Program-made: the position numbers and the translations under genes
Shown here: piece by piece, positions 1 to 5,294 of the stretch
Layout of the letters: each line of letters begins with the position of its first letter
How positions within the stretch are numbered: position 1 is the stretch's first letter
DNA from: Bradyrhizobium sp.
GTDB lineage: Bacteria; Pseudomonadota; Alphaproteobacteria; Rhizobiales; Xanthobacteraceae
Length of the DNA stretch: 5,897 bases
Direction of reading: 5' to 3'
Assembly (NCBI GenBank): GCA_028290165.1
Contig: JAQGKJ010000198.1
Location: forward strand, 1 to 5,897
The notes under the pieces: generated by a model
Told to the model about the DNA's origin: nothing
Databases searched by the model: none
What the model saw: only the letters and a program-made list of their open reading frames with translations

Positions 1-857
1 AGAAGCACGTCATCGACCGCCGCGTCGCGCAGATGGAAGCCGAGGGAGTCACCTTCCACTATGGCGCCCACGTCGGCGGTAGCGGACCGGGCGCGGACGA
101 TCCGCGCGAGATGCTCAACCAATATGACGCGCTGGCGCTGACCGGCGGCGCCGAAGCCGCGCGCGACCTGCCGATCCCCGGCCGCGATCTCGACGGCTTT
201 CATTTCGCGATGGATTTTTTGCCGCAGCAGAACCGCCGCGTCGGCAGCGAGCCGCTCGGCGGCGCCCCGGATATTCTGGCCGGCGGCAAGCATGTGGTGG
301 TGATCGGCGGCGGCGATACCGGTTCCGACTGCATCGGCACGTCGTTCCGGCAAGGCGCGTTGTCGGTGACGCAGCTCGAAATCATGCCGGCGCCGCCGGA
401 GCGTGAGGACAAGGGGCTGACCTGGCCGAACTGGCCCTTGAAGATGCGGACCTCTTCGAGCCAGGCCGAAGGCGCCAAGCGAGAATACGCAGTGCTGACG
501 CAGAGGTTTTCAGGCAGCGACGGCAAGGTCGCAAAACTGCATTGCGTGCAGGTCGACGACAAGTTCAAGCCGATTCCCGGCTCGGAATTCGAGTTCGAGG
601 CGCAGCTGGTGCTGCTGGCGATGGGTTTTGTGCATCCCGTGCATGAGGGCCTGTTGAAGACGCTCGGCGTCGATCTCGACCAACGCGGCAACGTCCGCGC
701 CAACACCGCGGACTACCAGACCTCGCGCCCGAACGTCTTCTCAGCCGGCGACATGCGCCGCGGCCAGTCGCTGGTGGTCTGGGCGATCCGCGAGGGCCGC
801 CTCTGCGCCAGGGCGATCGACCAGTTCCTGATGGGGACCACGAACCTGCCGCGGTAG
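1..857 (+). CDS. gltD: Glutamate synthase [NADPH] small (beta) subunit, 5' end missing
   Basis: This is the C-terminal 284 residues of GltD, read from nt 3 to a TAG at 855-857; the family is about 480 residues, so the N-terminal part that carries the Fe-S cysteines lies outside the window. GltD oxidises NADPH and passes electrons through FAD and Fe-S centres to the large subunit GltB, which makes glutamate from glutamine and 2-oxoglutarate in the cytoplasm. Visible marks are the second Rossmann motif IGGGDTG (nt 303-323) for NADPH binding, the stretch [17 protein letters not shown] before it (from about nt 132), and the C-terminal FAD-contact motif [18 protein letters not shown] (SAGD at nt 741-752) followed by [12 protein letters not shown]. 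The frame is intact throughout. gltB is expected upstream on the same strand but is not in the window. It is followed by repeat DNA, so it probably ends its operon. Related flavoprotein subunits of this fold exist, but the overall match is to GltD. Confidence 0.95.
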   Translation, partial: KHVIDRRVAQMEAEGVTFHYGAHVGGSGPGADDPREMLNQYDALALTGGAEAARDLPIPGRDLDGFHFAMDFLPQQNRRVGSEPLGGAPDILAGGKHVVVIGGGDTGSDCIGTSFRQGALSVTQLEIMPAPPEREDKGLTWPNWPLKMRTSSSQAEGAKREYAVLTQRFSGSDGKVAKLHCVQVDDKFKPIPGSEFEFEAQLVLLAMGFVHPVHEGLLKTLGVDLDQRGNVRANTADYQTSRPNVFSAGDMRRGQSLVVWAIREGRLCARAIDQFLMGTTNLPR

Positions 858-864
858 GTTCTTC

Positions 865-990
865 ATCCCTCCCCCTCGTGGGGAGGGTGGCCGGCCGAAG
901 GCCGGTCGGGCGGGGGCTCTCTCCGCGAAGGAATCTCTCGCGCACCGCCGTGCGCCGGCGCTACGCGGCCACCCTAAGGGGGAGGGATAA
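865..990. repeat. GC-rich multi-hairpin intergenic repeat, copy A (upstream of the DUF559 gene)
   Basis: The gap between gltD and the DUF559 gene is almost entirely palindromic repeat. It contains CCCTCCCC/GGGGAGGG (867-874 with 880-887, 5-nt loop), CCGGCC/GGCCGG around GAA (891-905), GCGCAC/GTGCGC around CGCC (940-955), and a GGCGC-TAC-GCGGCC element (957-970). Its right end, CCACCCTAAGGGGGAGGGAT (969-988), is the inverse of the left end at 865-890 apart from a 6-nt deletion and one substitution. The part from about 927 to 990 recurs at about 1430-1508 after the DUF559 gene. Hairpin 867-887 lies 9 nt past the gltD stop and could slow transcription or protect the mRNA end, but no T-tract follows. 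I associate this repeat type with Bradyrhizobium and Rhodopseudomonas genomes from memory. Confidence 0.8.
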
Positions 991-1000
991 GAAAGTCGGC

Positions 1001-1005
1001 AGGAG
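1001..1005 (+). promoter_or_regulatory. Ribosome binding site that fixes a TTG start
   Basis: AGGAG lies 5 nt before the TTG at 1011. No ATG or GTG in this frame is as well placed, and the DUF559 homology begins within ten codons, so this site decides the start. Confidence 0.75.
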
Positions 1006-1010
1006 CTGCC

Positions 1011-1373
1011 TTGGCAAACGAAAATGCCCGCACACTTCGGAAGCGTCTTACGCCGCAGGAAGTCAAACTGTGGGTGAAGTTGCGCGAACTAAAAGGCCTC
1101 GGCTTTCATTTCCGGCGGCAGGCACCCATCGGGCGTTACATCGTCGACTTCGTTTCGTTCCGATCCCAACTCGTTGTCGAAGCCGATGGCGGTCAGCACG
1201 GAATGCCGCAAGGCGCTCGATCGGATCAGCTCCGCGACGCCTTTCTGCAATCGCTAGGCTTCAGAGTCTTGCGATTCTGGAATTCGGATATCGATGCCAA
1301 TCTCGTTGGCGTCATGGAAAGCATTCTGAGCGCGCTGAACCCCCCGCCACCCGACCGGTCGGCGGCCGACTAA
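1011..1373 (+). CDS. DUF559 domain protein, Vsr-like endonuclease fold, 120 aa
   Basis: A small single-domain protein of the DUF559 family. The family is related to very-short-patch repair (Vsr) and other PD-(D/E)XK-fold nucleases; its biological role is not established. The domain fills residues about 5-107: an N-terminal helix (ARTLRKRLTPQEVKLWVKLR), then FHFRRQAPIGRYIVDF with D46 and VVEADGGQH with E57, D59 and H63 as candidate metal or catalytic residues, then RDAFLQSLGFRVLRFWNSDI. All hallmark positions are present, so it looks intact. The start is TTG with AGGAG 5 nt upstream. The last ten or so residues (NPPPPDRSAAD) are encoded by DNA resembling the flanking repeat rather than by the conserved domain. 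The gene sits alone between repeat copies A and B, downstream of gltD on the same strand and convergent with the SBP gene. Such genes often occur as scattered solitary copies, so a cassette-like mobile history is possible. The family call is strong; the activity is not known. Confidence 0.9.
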   Translation: MANENARTLRKRLTPQEVKLWVKLRELKGLGFHFRRQAPIGRYIVDFVSFRSQLVVEADGGQHGMPQGARSDQLRDAFLQSLGFRVLRFWNSDIDANLVGVMESILSALNPPPPDRSAAD

Positions 1374-1508
1374 ACGAGCTTCGCTCGGCTCGACCCCTCA
1401 AGGGGGATGGATAAAACGGCCGCCTGCGCAAAGGGAATTTTCGCGCACTGCCGTGCGCTACCCCCACCCGGCGCTACGCGCCACCCTCCCCACAAGGGGG
1501 AGGGATAA
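1339..1508. repeat. GC-rich multi-hairpin intergenic repeat, copy B (between the convergent genes)
   Basis: This fills the end of the DUF559 gene and the gap to the SBP gene; nothing in 1374-1528 looks coding. From the left: a segment (1339-1370) resembling the inverse of 889-916 in copy A; CGAGC-TTC-GCTCG (1375-1387); CCCC-TCAA-GGGG (1394-1405); then the part shared with copy A, containing GCGCAC-TGCC-GTGCGC (1443-1458), GGCGC-TAC-GCGCC (1470-1482) and CCCTCCCC/GGGGAGGG (1484-1491 with 1497-1504). The 15-mer AAGGGGGAGGGATAA occurs at 976-990 and 1494-1508, with a one-base variant at 1400-1414, all in the same orientation. Copy B has about 11 bases (around 1459-1469) that copy A lacks. Confidence 0.8.
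1484..1504. terminator. Possible bidirectional transcription stop (hairpin without T-tract)
   Basis: A perfect 8-bp GC-rich stem with a 5-nt loop lies 25 nt past the SBP stop on the minus strand and 111 nt past the DUF559 stop on the plus strand. Its place between convergent genes suits termination or 3'-end protection. Neither strand has a run of T after the stem, so it is not a classic intrinsic terminator; it is part of repeat copy B. Confidence 0.35.
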
Positions 1509-1528
1509 AAAAGACGCCCGCACCGCCC

Positions 1529-3142
1529 CTACTTATCCAGCCAGACTTCCTCGAACCGCAGGCTGTTGTACTGGCTGTTGTCGTGCGGGGTGTAGTTCCT
1601 GACATAGGGCTGCCAGCAATTGGCGGCCACGCTGGAGATGATGGTCGGGCGGGCCGCGTCGTCGACCAGGAGGCGCTCGATATCCCAGACGATCTTCTTG
1701 CGCTTATCCTTGTCCAGCTCGCGGGATTGCGCGGCGAGCAATTTGTCCACCTCGGCATTGCAGTATTGCGTGTAATTGCGCTCCGACTTGCAGCTATAGT
1801 TCTCGACGATGTTGCCGTCGGGATCGTCGACGCTGACGCCGGTGACGTTCAATCCGATGGTGTAGTCTTTCCGCGCGAGTCTCGCGTACCATTGCGGTGT
1901 CTCCAGAACGTCCAGCTCGCCCGTGATGTAGATCTTCTTCAGCTGATCGGCCACGATGACGGCGGCATCCCGATAGGTCGGAAGGTTTCGCGTTTGAATC
2001 TTGATCGGCAGCGGTTTTGTCTCGCTGTAGCCGAGCTTCTGCATGATCGCCTGTGCTTCCGCGATATTCTTCTCGGTATCGGGGCCATAGCCCATCAGCG
2101 ATGACACCATTTCCGGCGGCATGCCCCATTCGCCCGCGGGCTTTGGCAGCATGGCGCCGCCGGTGAGCGCCAGTCCCTCCATCAAAATCGTGTTGAAGGC
2201 CTTGCGGTCGATCGCCAGCGACATGGCTTTTCGGATGTCCGGATTGTCGAACGGCGGATTGACGCGATTGACCATCAGGTTGGAAAACGTGCCGGTGGTG
2301 ATCATCTCGCAGATCGCGTTCGGGGCCCGCGCCTTGACATCCCTCATCAGGGACACGCTGATATCAGCTGGAAAGGTGATATCGAATTCGCCGGTCGCGA
2401 AAGCCAGCATGCGTGTGGCGCGGCTGTCGATCATCCGAAACGTGATCTCGTCGAGATAGGGCCGGTCTTTCTTCCAGTAATCGGGATTGCGCACCAGGCG
2501 GATCGAGTTGCCGCGCTTGAATTCGACAAACTTGAACGGCCCGGTCCCGATCGGCCTGGTGCGCATAGTCGCTTGCGGAACGTGGCAGGGATAGACGACC
2601 GAAAACGCGCTCGCGAGCAGCACCGGCAGGCTCGGTTGCGGCTCGCTCAGTTCGAAGGTCGCCTCGTAATCGCCGTTGATGCTGACGTCCTGCAGCTTCG
2701 AGTACCAGACTTTTCGCGGGTTCCTGTGAAAGTCGGAAGCCTCGCTCTTGCCGATCAGCATCCGCCAGGTGCATTGCACATCTTTGGCTGTGAACGGCAT
2801 GCCGTCATGCCATTTCACGCCCTGCCGCAGCTTGAACGTCAGTTTTGTGTTGGTTGAGTCCCAGGACCAGCTTTCAGCCAGATCCGGGATGACGGAATCC
2901 AGGCTCTCATGGACTTTCGAGGGATCGAACATCACGAGGTTGTTGAACACCGCCGAAAACGGCGCCACCGAAGCGATGGTCGACTCCTCGAGCAGGGAGG
3001 CGCTGGGCGGATTGTCATTATGATAGAGCCGCAACGTGCCGCCCCGCTTTTGCGCGACTGCAGGAGATGCGGCCGATAGCGCGATGGCGAACAGCGCGAC
3101 GAATGCGGCTCGTGACTTGCCCGGCAAACAGTTGGCGCGCAC
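1529..3142 (-). CDS. ABC transporter substrate-binding protein, family 5 (peptide/nickel/opine type)
   Basis: A periplasmic solute receptor of the SBP_bac_5 family, 537 aa, a normal length. It would bind an oligopeptide or similar solute and deliver it to an inner-membrane ABC permease; the ligand cannot be read from the sequence. Residues 1-30 form a Sec signal peptide (basic start, hydrophobic FVALFAIALSAA, then SPAVA before Q31); there is no lipobox cysteine, so the protein should be soluble in the periplasm. Family marks follow: LAESWSW and KLTFKLRQGVKWHDGMPFTA (residues about 88-119), PIGTGPFKFVEFKRG (197-211), NPDYW (219-223), IRKAMSLAIDR (303-313). Two cysteines at residues about 450 and 461 could pair. 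The GTG start at 3142 is preferred because GGGAGGT stands 4 nt before it and a promoter-like pair lies just upstream; an in-frame ATG at 3214 would add 24 non-signal-like residues and sits upstream of that promoter. No permease or ATPase gene is in the window, so it may be an orphan SBP. Confidence 0.94.
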   Translation of the reverse strand: MRANCLPGKSRAAFVALFAIALSAASPAVAQKRGGTLRLYHNDNPPSASLLEESTIASVAPFSAVFNNLVMFDPSKVHESLDSVIPDLAESWSWDSTNTKLTFKLRQGVKWHDGMPFTAKDVQCTWRMLIGKSEASDFHRNPRKVWYSKLQDVSINGDYEATFELSEPQPSLPVLLASAFSVVYPCHVPQATMRTRPIGTGPFKFVEFKRGNSIRLVRNPDYWKKDRPYLDEITFRMIDSRATRMLAFATGEFDITFPADISVSLMRDVKARAPNAICEMITTGTFSNLMVNRVNPPFDNPDIRKAMSLAIDRKAFNTILMEGLALTGGAMLPKPAGEWGMPPEMVSSLMGYGPDTEKNIAEAQAIMQKLGYSETKPLPIKIQTRNLPTYRDAAVIVADQLKKIYITGELDVLETPQWYARLARKDYTIGLNVTGVSVDDPDGNIVENYSCKSERNYTQYCNAEVDKLLAAQSRELDKDKRKKIVWDIERLLVDDAARPTIISSVAANCWQPYVRNYTPHDNSQYNSLRFEEVWLDK

Positions 3143-3146
3143 GCTG

Positions 3147-3153
3147 ACCTCCC
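3147..3153 (-). promoter_or_regulatory. Strong ribosome binding site deciding the SBP GTG start
   Basis: Read on the minus strand, GGGAGGT is followed by CAGC and then GTG (3142-3140). This near-perfect Shine-Dalgarno at ideal distance is the main reason to move the start from ATG 3214 to GTG 3142. Confidence 0.8.
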
Positions 3154-3169
3154 GAAACGGTTTTTGTTT

Positions 3170-3198
3170 TGTATAGAACCGCCGCCGGTCAGGCGCAA
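3170..3198 (-). promoter_or_regulatory. Putative housekeeping-type promoter of the SBP gene
   Basis: On the minus strand, TTGCGC (3198-3193) is separated by exactly 17 nt from TATACA (3175-3170), preceded by TTC. The -10 matches the alphaproteobacterial CTATAT-like form well; the -35 keeps only the TTG core. Transcription would begin near 3163, giving a leader of about 20 nt that ends in the Shine-Dalgarno site. This fits the GTG start at 3142 and would exclude the ATG at 3214. Confidence 0.45.
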
Positions 3199-3227
3199 CG
3201 TAGCACCCTGTCATCCGCGCGCGACGC

Positions 3228-3321
3228 CGTCATACGCGGGCTTGACCCGCGTATCCATCACGCTTCACAAAAAAGCATTGTTCGAAGGAGATGGATTGCC
3301 GGGTCAGGCCCGGCAATGACG
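3228..3321. repeat. Twin-hairpin inverted repeat between the beta-barrel and SBP genes
   Basis: Two 32-nt arms (3228-3259 and 3290-3321) are imperfect inverse copies, from CGTCAT...ATCCATC to GATGGAT...ATGACG, around a 30-nt centre. Each arm is also a hairpin on its own: ATACGCGGG/CCCGCGTAT (3232-3240 with 3246-3254) and ATTGCCGGG/CCCGGCAAT (3295-3303 with 3309-3317), both with 5-nt loops. I recognise the layout as a dispersed repeat common in Bradyrhizobium intergenic DNA, from memory. It lies 24 nt beyond the stop of the upstream minus-strand gene and before the SBP promoter, so it could serve as a 3' end or insulator between two genes on the same strand. The rest of the 3143-3344 gap holds only the SBP promoter and ribosome site. 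Confidence 0.85.
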
Positions 3322-3344
3322 ATACGAGTGGAGCAGTAGCACCC

Positions 3345-5084
3345 CTAGTTCTGCAGCCTCACGCCGAGCATCACCACCGTCGACGCCGAGCTCGACAGCG
3401 GAATGTTGGAATCCAGAATATCCCGCCGCAGCGTGCCCTTGACCCAGAGGTTGCGGGTCATCTTGTAAACCAAATCGCCCTCGATCGAGTAGCTCTTGTC
3501 GCGCCTGACGTCGCCCTGATAGTCGTAGGTGCCGTGGGTGAATTTGCCGATTGCGGTGAGCCAGCGGCGGAAATCGTGATCGACCTCGAAGGTGTAGGTG
3601 TGCACCAGCACGCCCGAGGTGAGCGGCAGCGTGGTCTCGGCGATCTGGGTGTCGGAAAAGAATCTTGCCGTGGTCAGAGGCGTCGCGTTCCAGACCAGCG
3701 AGGCCGAGGTGAGCAGGCCCTTCAGGCGCTCGAGCCTGGGGTCGACATAATTGCGCGCGGCGTAGCCGATCGAGACTTCGCCGGTCAGCAGCCTTGAGAA
3801 TTCGAAGGAGCTGCCGGCCTTGGCGTAGCCGCCGGAAGAGTCGCGCTGAAAACCGTTGCGGTCGAAGGTGAGGTCGTGCACGCGGGTGTCGCCCTCGACC
3901 TCGGCGAACGGCTTCAGGCCGGGCAAGAGATCGTAGCTGACGCGGCCGATGCCCCCATACTGATTAAAATCGCGGTCGTCGTTGGGGGACATGGTGCCGT
4001 CGGTGAGCTTGGACTGCTGGTAGGAGGTGCGGTCGATGGTGCCGCCGGCAGAAATCTCCAGGCGATTGAAGTTCTGGTCGAAGCCGAAGGTGCCGCCGAG
4101 CGTGGTGTAGACCGGATAGCGCGCGAGCCCCGCCTGGATGTTCGGGCTGCCGGGATTGTCGGTGGCAACCAGCAGGCGGGTCTGCGCGGTCAGGCGCAGA
4201 TCGTGGCTGACATCGAGACGGCCGTCGATATGGCCGATGAAATTGGGACGGTCGACATCGGTCGGCGCCGACGAAACCGTGCCGTCGATGGTCTGCGGCA
4301 GTTGATTGCCATAGCCGGTGAACGATCCCCGCAAGTCGGCGACGACTGCGTGGCGCTCCCAGTCGGAGACCGCAAGAAATTCCGGCGCGACGACATAGAA
4401 GGGCGATCCCTTGGGAACGAAGATGCGGCCGGGATTGGTGTCATAGCCGCCGCTTAGCTCCACTGCCGACTTGACGAGAAAGCCGCCGGCATAATCGCCG
4501 ACCGCGCCGAACGGATCGTCGTCTATTCTGAGGCGCTTGCGCGGCGGCTGGCCGACCACGGTGCCGGCCATCGCGGGCGGGATCGGCGCCTTGTTAGCCG
4601 ATTCAGACGGCGGAATAGATATCCGCTCCCGCCCGGTTGAAATCAGAGGCCCGGTCGAAGTCACCGGCGCCGGACTGCCGGGACCCGGCGACGCCTTCGG
4701 CTTGGCCTGGCCCGGAGAGAGTTTTGGTTTCTTGCGCGTGCGATTGAGCGAATCGAAGCCGGAGCCGGATGCGCCGCTGGCGGCGGGAAGGCCGTAAGTC
4801 GGGATCTGGCCGATCCGCGACGGCGCGGGCGCGTCCTTCTCGCGGCGAAGCCGCGCATCTTCGCTGAGATCGGTGGGGTCGGTCGGGTCGGAAGCGTTAT
4901 CGCCAACCTTGCGCAGCGGCGAATTCTGCGGCGAAACAAAACCATTACGGACGGGGCGGAACAGGTCGGGGGTGAGCGTTTGGGCCTGCACGCACGTCGC
5001 ATCGAAGGCGATCAGGGCAAGGCATGGCAAAGCGGCACGTAAAGCATTCACGCGCCTGCGGCGGCCCTTTGCTGGACCCGACAT
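3345..5084 (-). CDS. Outer-membrane beta-barrel protein (BBP2-like) with a proline-rich N-terminal linker
   Basis: A 579-aa exported protein. Residues 1-35 are a signal peptide: a very basic start (KGRRRR), a hydrophobic core (ALPCLALIAF) and TCVQA before Q36. Residues about 50-190 are rich in P, S, G, K and D, with a DPTDPTD repeat, and look disordered. From about residue 195 to the end the sequence alternates in amphipathic strands rich in aromatic, glycine and charged residues, as in outer-membrane barrels; ELSGGYDTNPGRIF followed by APEFLAVSDWERHAV resembles the opening of the putative beta-barrel porin 2 (BBP2) family. Its substrate or partner is unknown. The C-terminus (VVMLGVRLQN) lacks the usual final aromatic residue. 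The start is uncertain: GTG 5087 and ATG 5084 are adjacent and neither has a clear ribosome site; an internal GTG at residue 12 would shorten the basic region. It is divergent from kdsD, a Kdo synthesis gene, which is consistent with an envelope role but does not prove one. Confidence 0.82.
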   Translation of the reverse strand: MSGPAKGRRRRVNALRAALPCLALIAFDATCVQAQTLTPDLFRPVRNGFVSPQNSPLRKVGDNASDPTDPTDLSEDARLRREKDAPAPSRIGQIPTYGLPAASGASGSGFDSLNRTRKKPKLSPGQAKPKASPGPGSPAPVTSTGPLISTGRERISIPPSESANKAPIPPAMAGTVVGQPPRKRLRIDDDPFGAVGDYAGGFLVKSAVELSGGYDTNPGRIFVPKGSPFYVVAPEFLAVSDWERHAVVADLRGSFTGYGNQLPQTIDGTVSSAPTDVDRPNFIGHIDGRLDVSHDLRLTAQTRLLVATDNPGSPNIQAGLARYPVYTTLGGTFGFDQNFNRLEISAGGTIDRTSYQQSKLTDGTMSPNDDRDFNQYGGIGRVSYDLLPGLKPFAEVEGDTRVHDLTFDRNGFQRDSSGGYAKAGSSFEFSRLLTGEVSIGYAARNYVDPRLERLKGLLTSASLVWNATPLTTARFFSDTQIAETTLPLTSGVLVHTYTFEVDHDFRRWLTAIGKFTHGTYDYQGDVRRDKSYSIEGDLVYKMTRNLWVKGTLRRDILDSNIPLSSSASTVVMLGVRLQN

Positions 5085-5163
5085 CACGATGAAAATACCC
5101 CAACGAATTCATAGGTTTGCCGACCGGGCTCCGCGCGCACGAGTGCTGCTCACGGAAAACGTC

Positions 5164-5194
5164 GTTAATGGAGTTAAAACAATTATGGTTAATG
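5164..5194. promoter_or_regulatory. Cluster of GTTAA motifs, possible CtrA-like binding site
   Basis: GTTAATG occurs at 5164-5170 and 5188-5194 with GTTAAAA at 5173-5179 between, in a patch much richer in A and T than its surroundings. ATGGTTAA (5185-5192) is the inverse of TTAACCAT, a form reported for CtrA half sites in alphaproteobacteria. The two left TTAA words are 5 nt apart, not the 7 of the full CtrA site. It may instead simply mark promoter DNA. Confidence 0.3.
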
Positions 5195-5245
5195 ACCCGT
5201 TGAGAGCCGGACGCCTGCGTCGCATCGCGAAATCGGCCGTGCTAA

Positions 5246-5281
5246 GGAGAGGGCCGCGGCGAAGAGCAGCTTTCCCGCTCC
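5246..5281 (+). promoter_or_regulatory. Possible hairpin in the kdsD leader covering an AAGGAG sequence
   Basis: GGAGAGGG (5246-5253) can pair with CCCGCTCC (5274-5281) with one mismatch across a 20-nt loop. The stem includes most of the AAGGAG at 5244-5249 and ends 13 nt before the kdsD ATG. It may be chance in GC-rich DNA. Confidence 0.2.
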
Positions 5282-5294
5282 CCTGGAACCAGAC

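Larger units (their letters stand above)
5085..5294. other. Divergent intergenic region between the beta-barrel gene and kdsD
   Basis: This 210-bp gap must carry the promoters of both divergent genes. I see no convincing -35/-10 pair on either strand. It holds an AT-rich patch with repeated GTTAA motifs (5164-5194), and an AAGGAG at 5244-5249 that is too far from the kdsD ATG to be its ribosome site. No small open frame here has both a start and a suitable ribosome site. Confidence 0.6.

Noticed and set aside
867..887. Intrinsic terminator for gltD
   Set aside because: The stem is strong and well placed but no T-tract follows on either strand, and it is part of a dispersed repeat; recorded as repeat only.
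878..1414. A 178-codon open frame on + overlapping the DUF559 gene
   Set aside because: It begins inside repeat hairpins, is very arginine-rich in the way GC-rich out-of-frame translation is, and overlaps a gene with clear family motifs in another frame.
865..1508. CRISPR array
   Set aside because: The repeated units are palindromic and few, without regular unique spacers, and there are no cas genes.
1583..2104. A 173-codon open frame on + opposite the SBP gene
   Set aside because: Antisense shadow of a well-supported SBP frame, with no recognisable domain or ribosome site.
3291..3797. A 168-codon open frame on + starting MDCRVRPGNDD
   Set aside because: Its first codons are the right arm of the twin-hairpin repeat, a familiar source of false predictions, and the rest is antisense to the beta-barrel gene.
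3876..4457. A 193-codon open frame on + opposite the beta-barrel gene
   Set aside because: Long antisense frames are common opposite GC3-rich genes. It has no motif I recognise, while the minus-strand frame has a signal peptide and barrel pattern.
5164..5177. Full CtrA box (TTAA-N7-TTAA)
   Set aside because: The gap between the two TTAA words is 5 nt, not 7; only the half-site similarity at 5185-5192 was kept.
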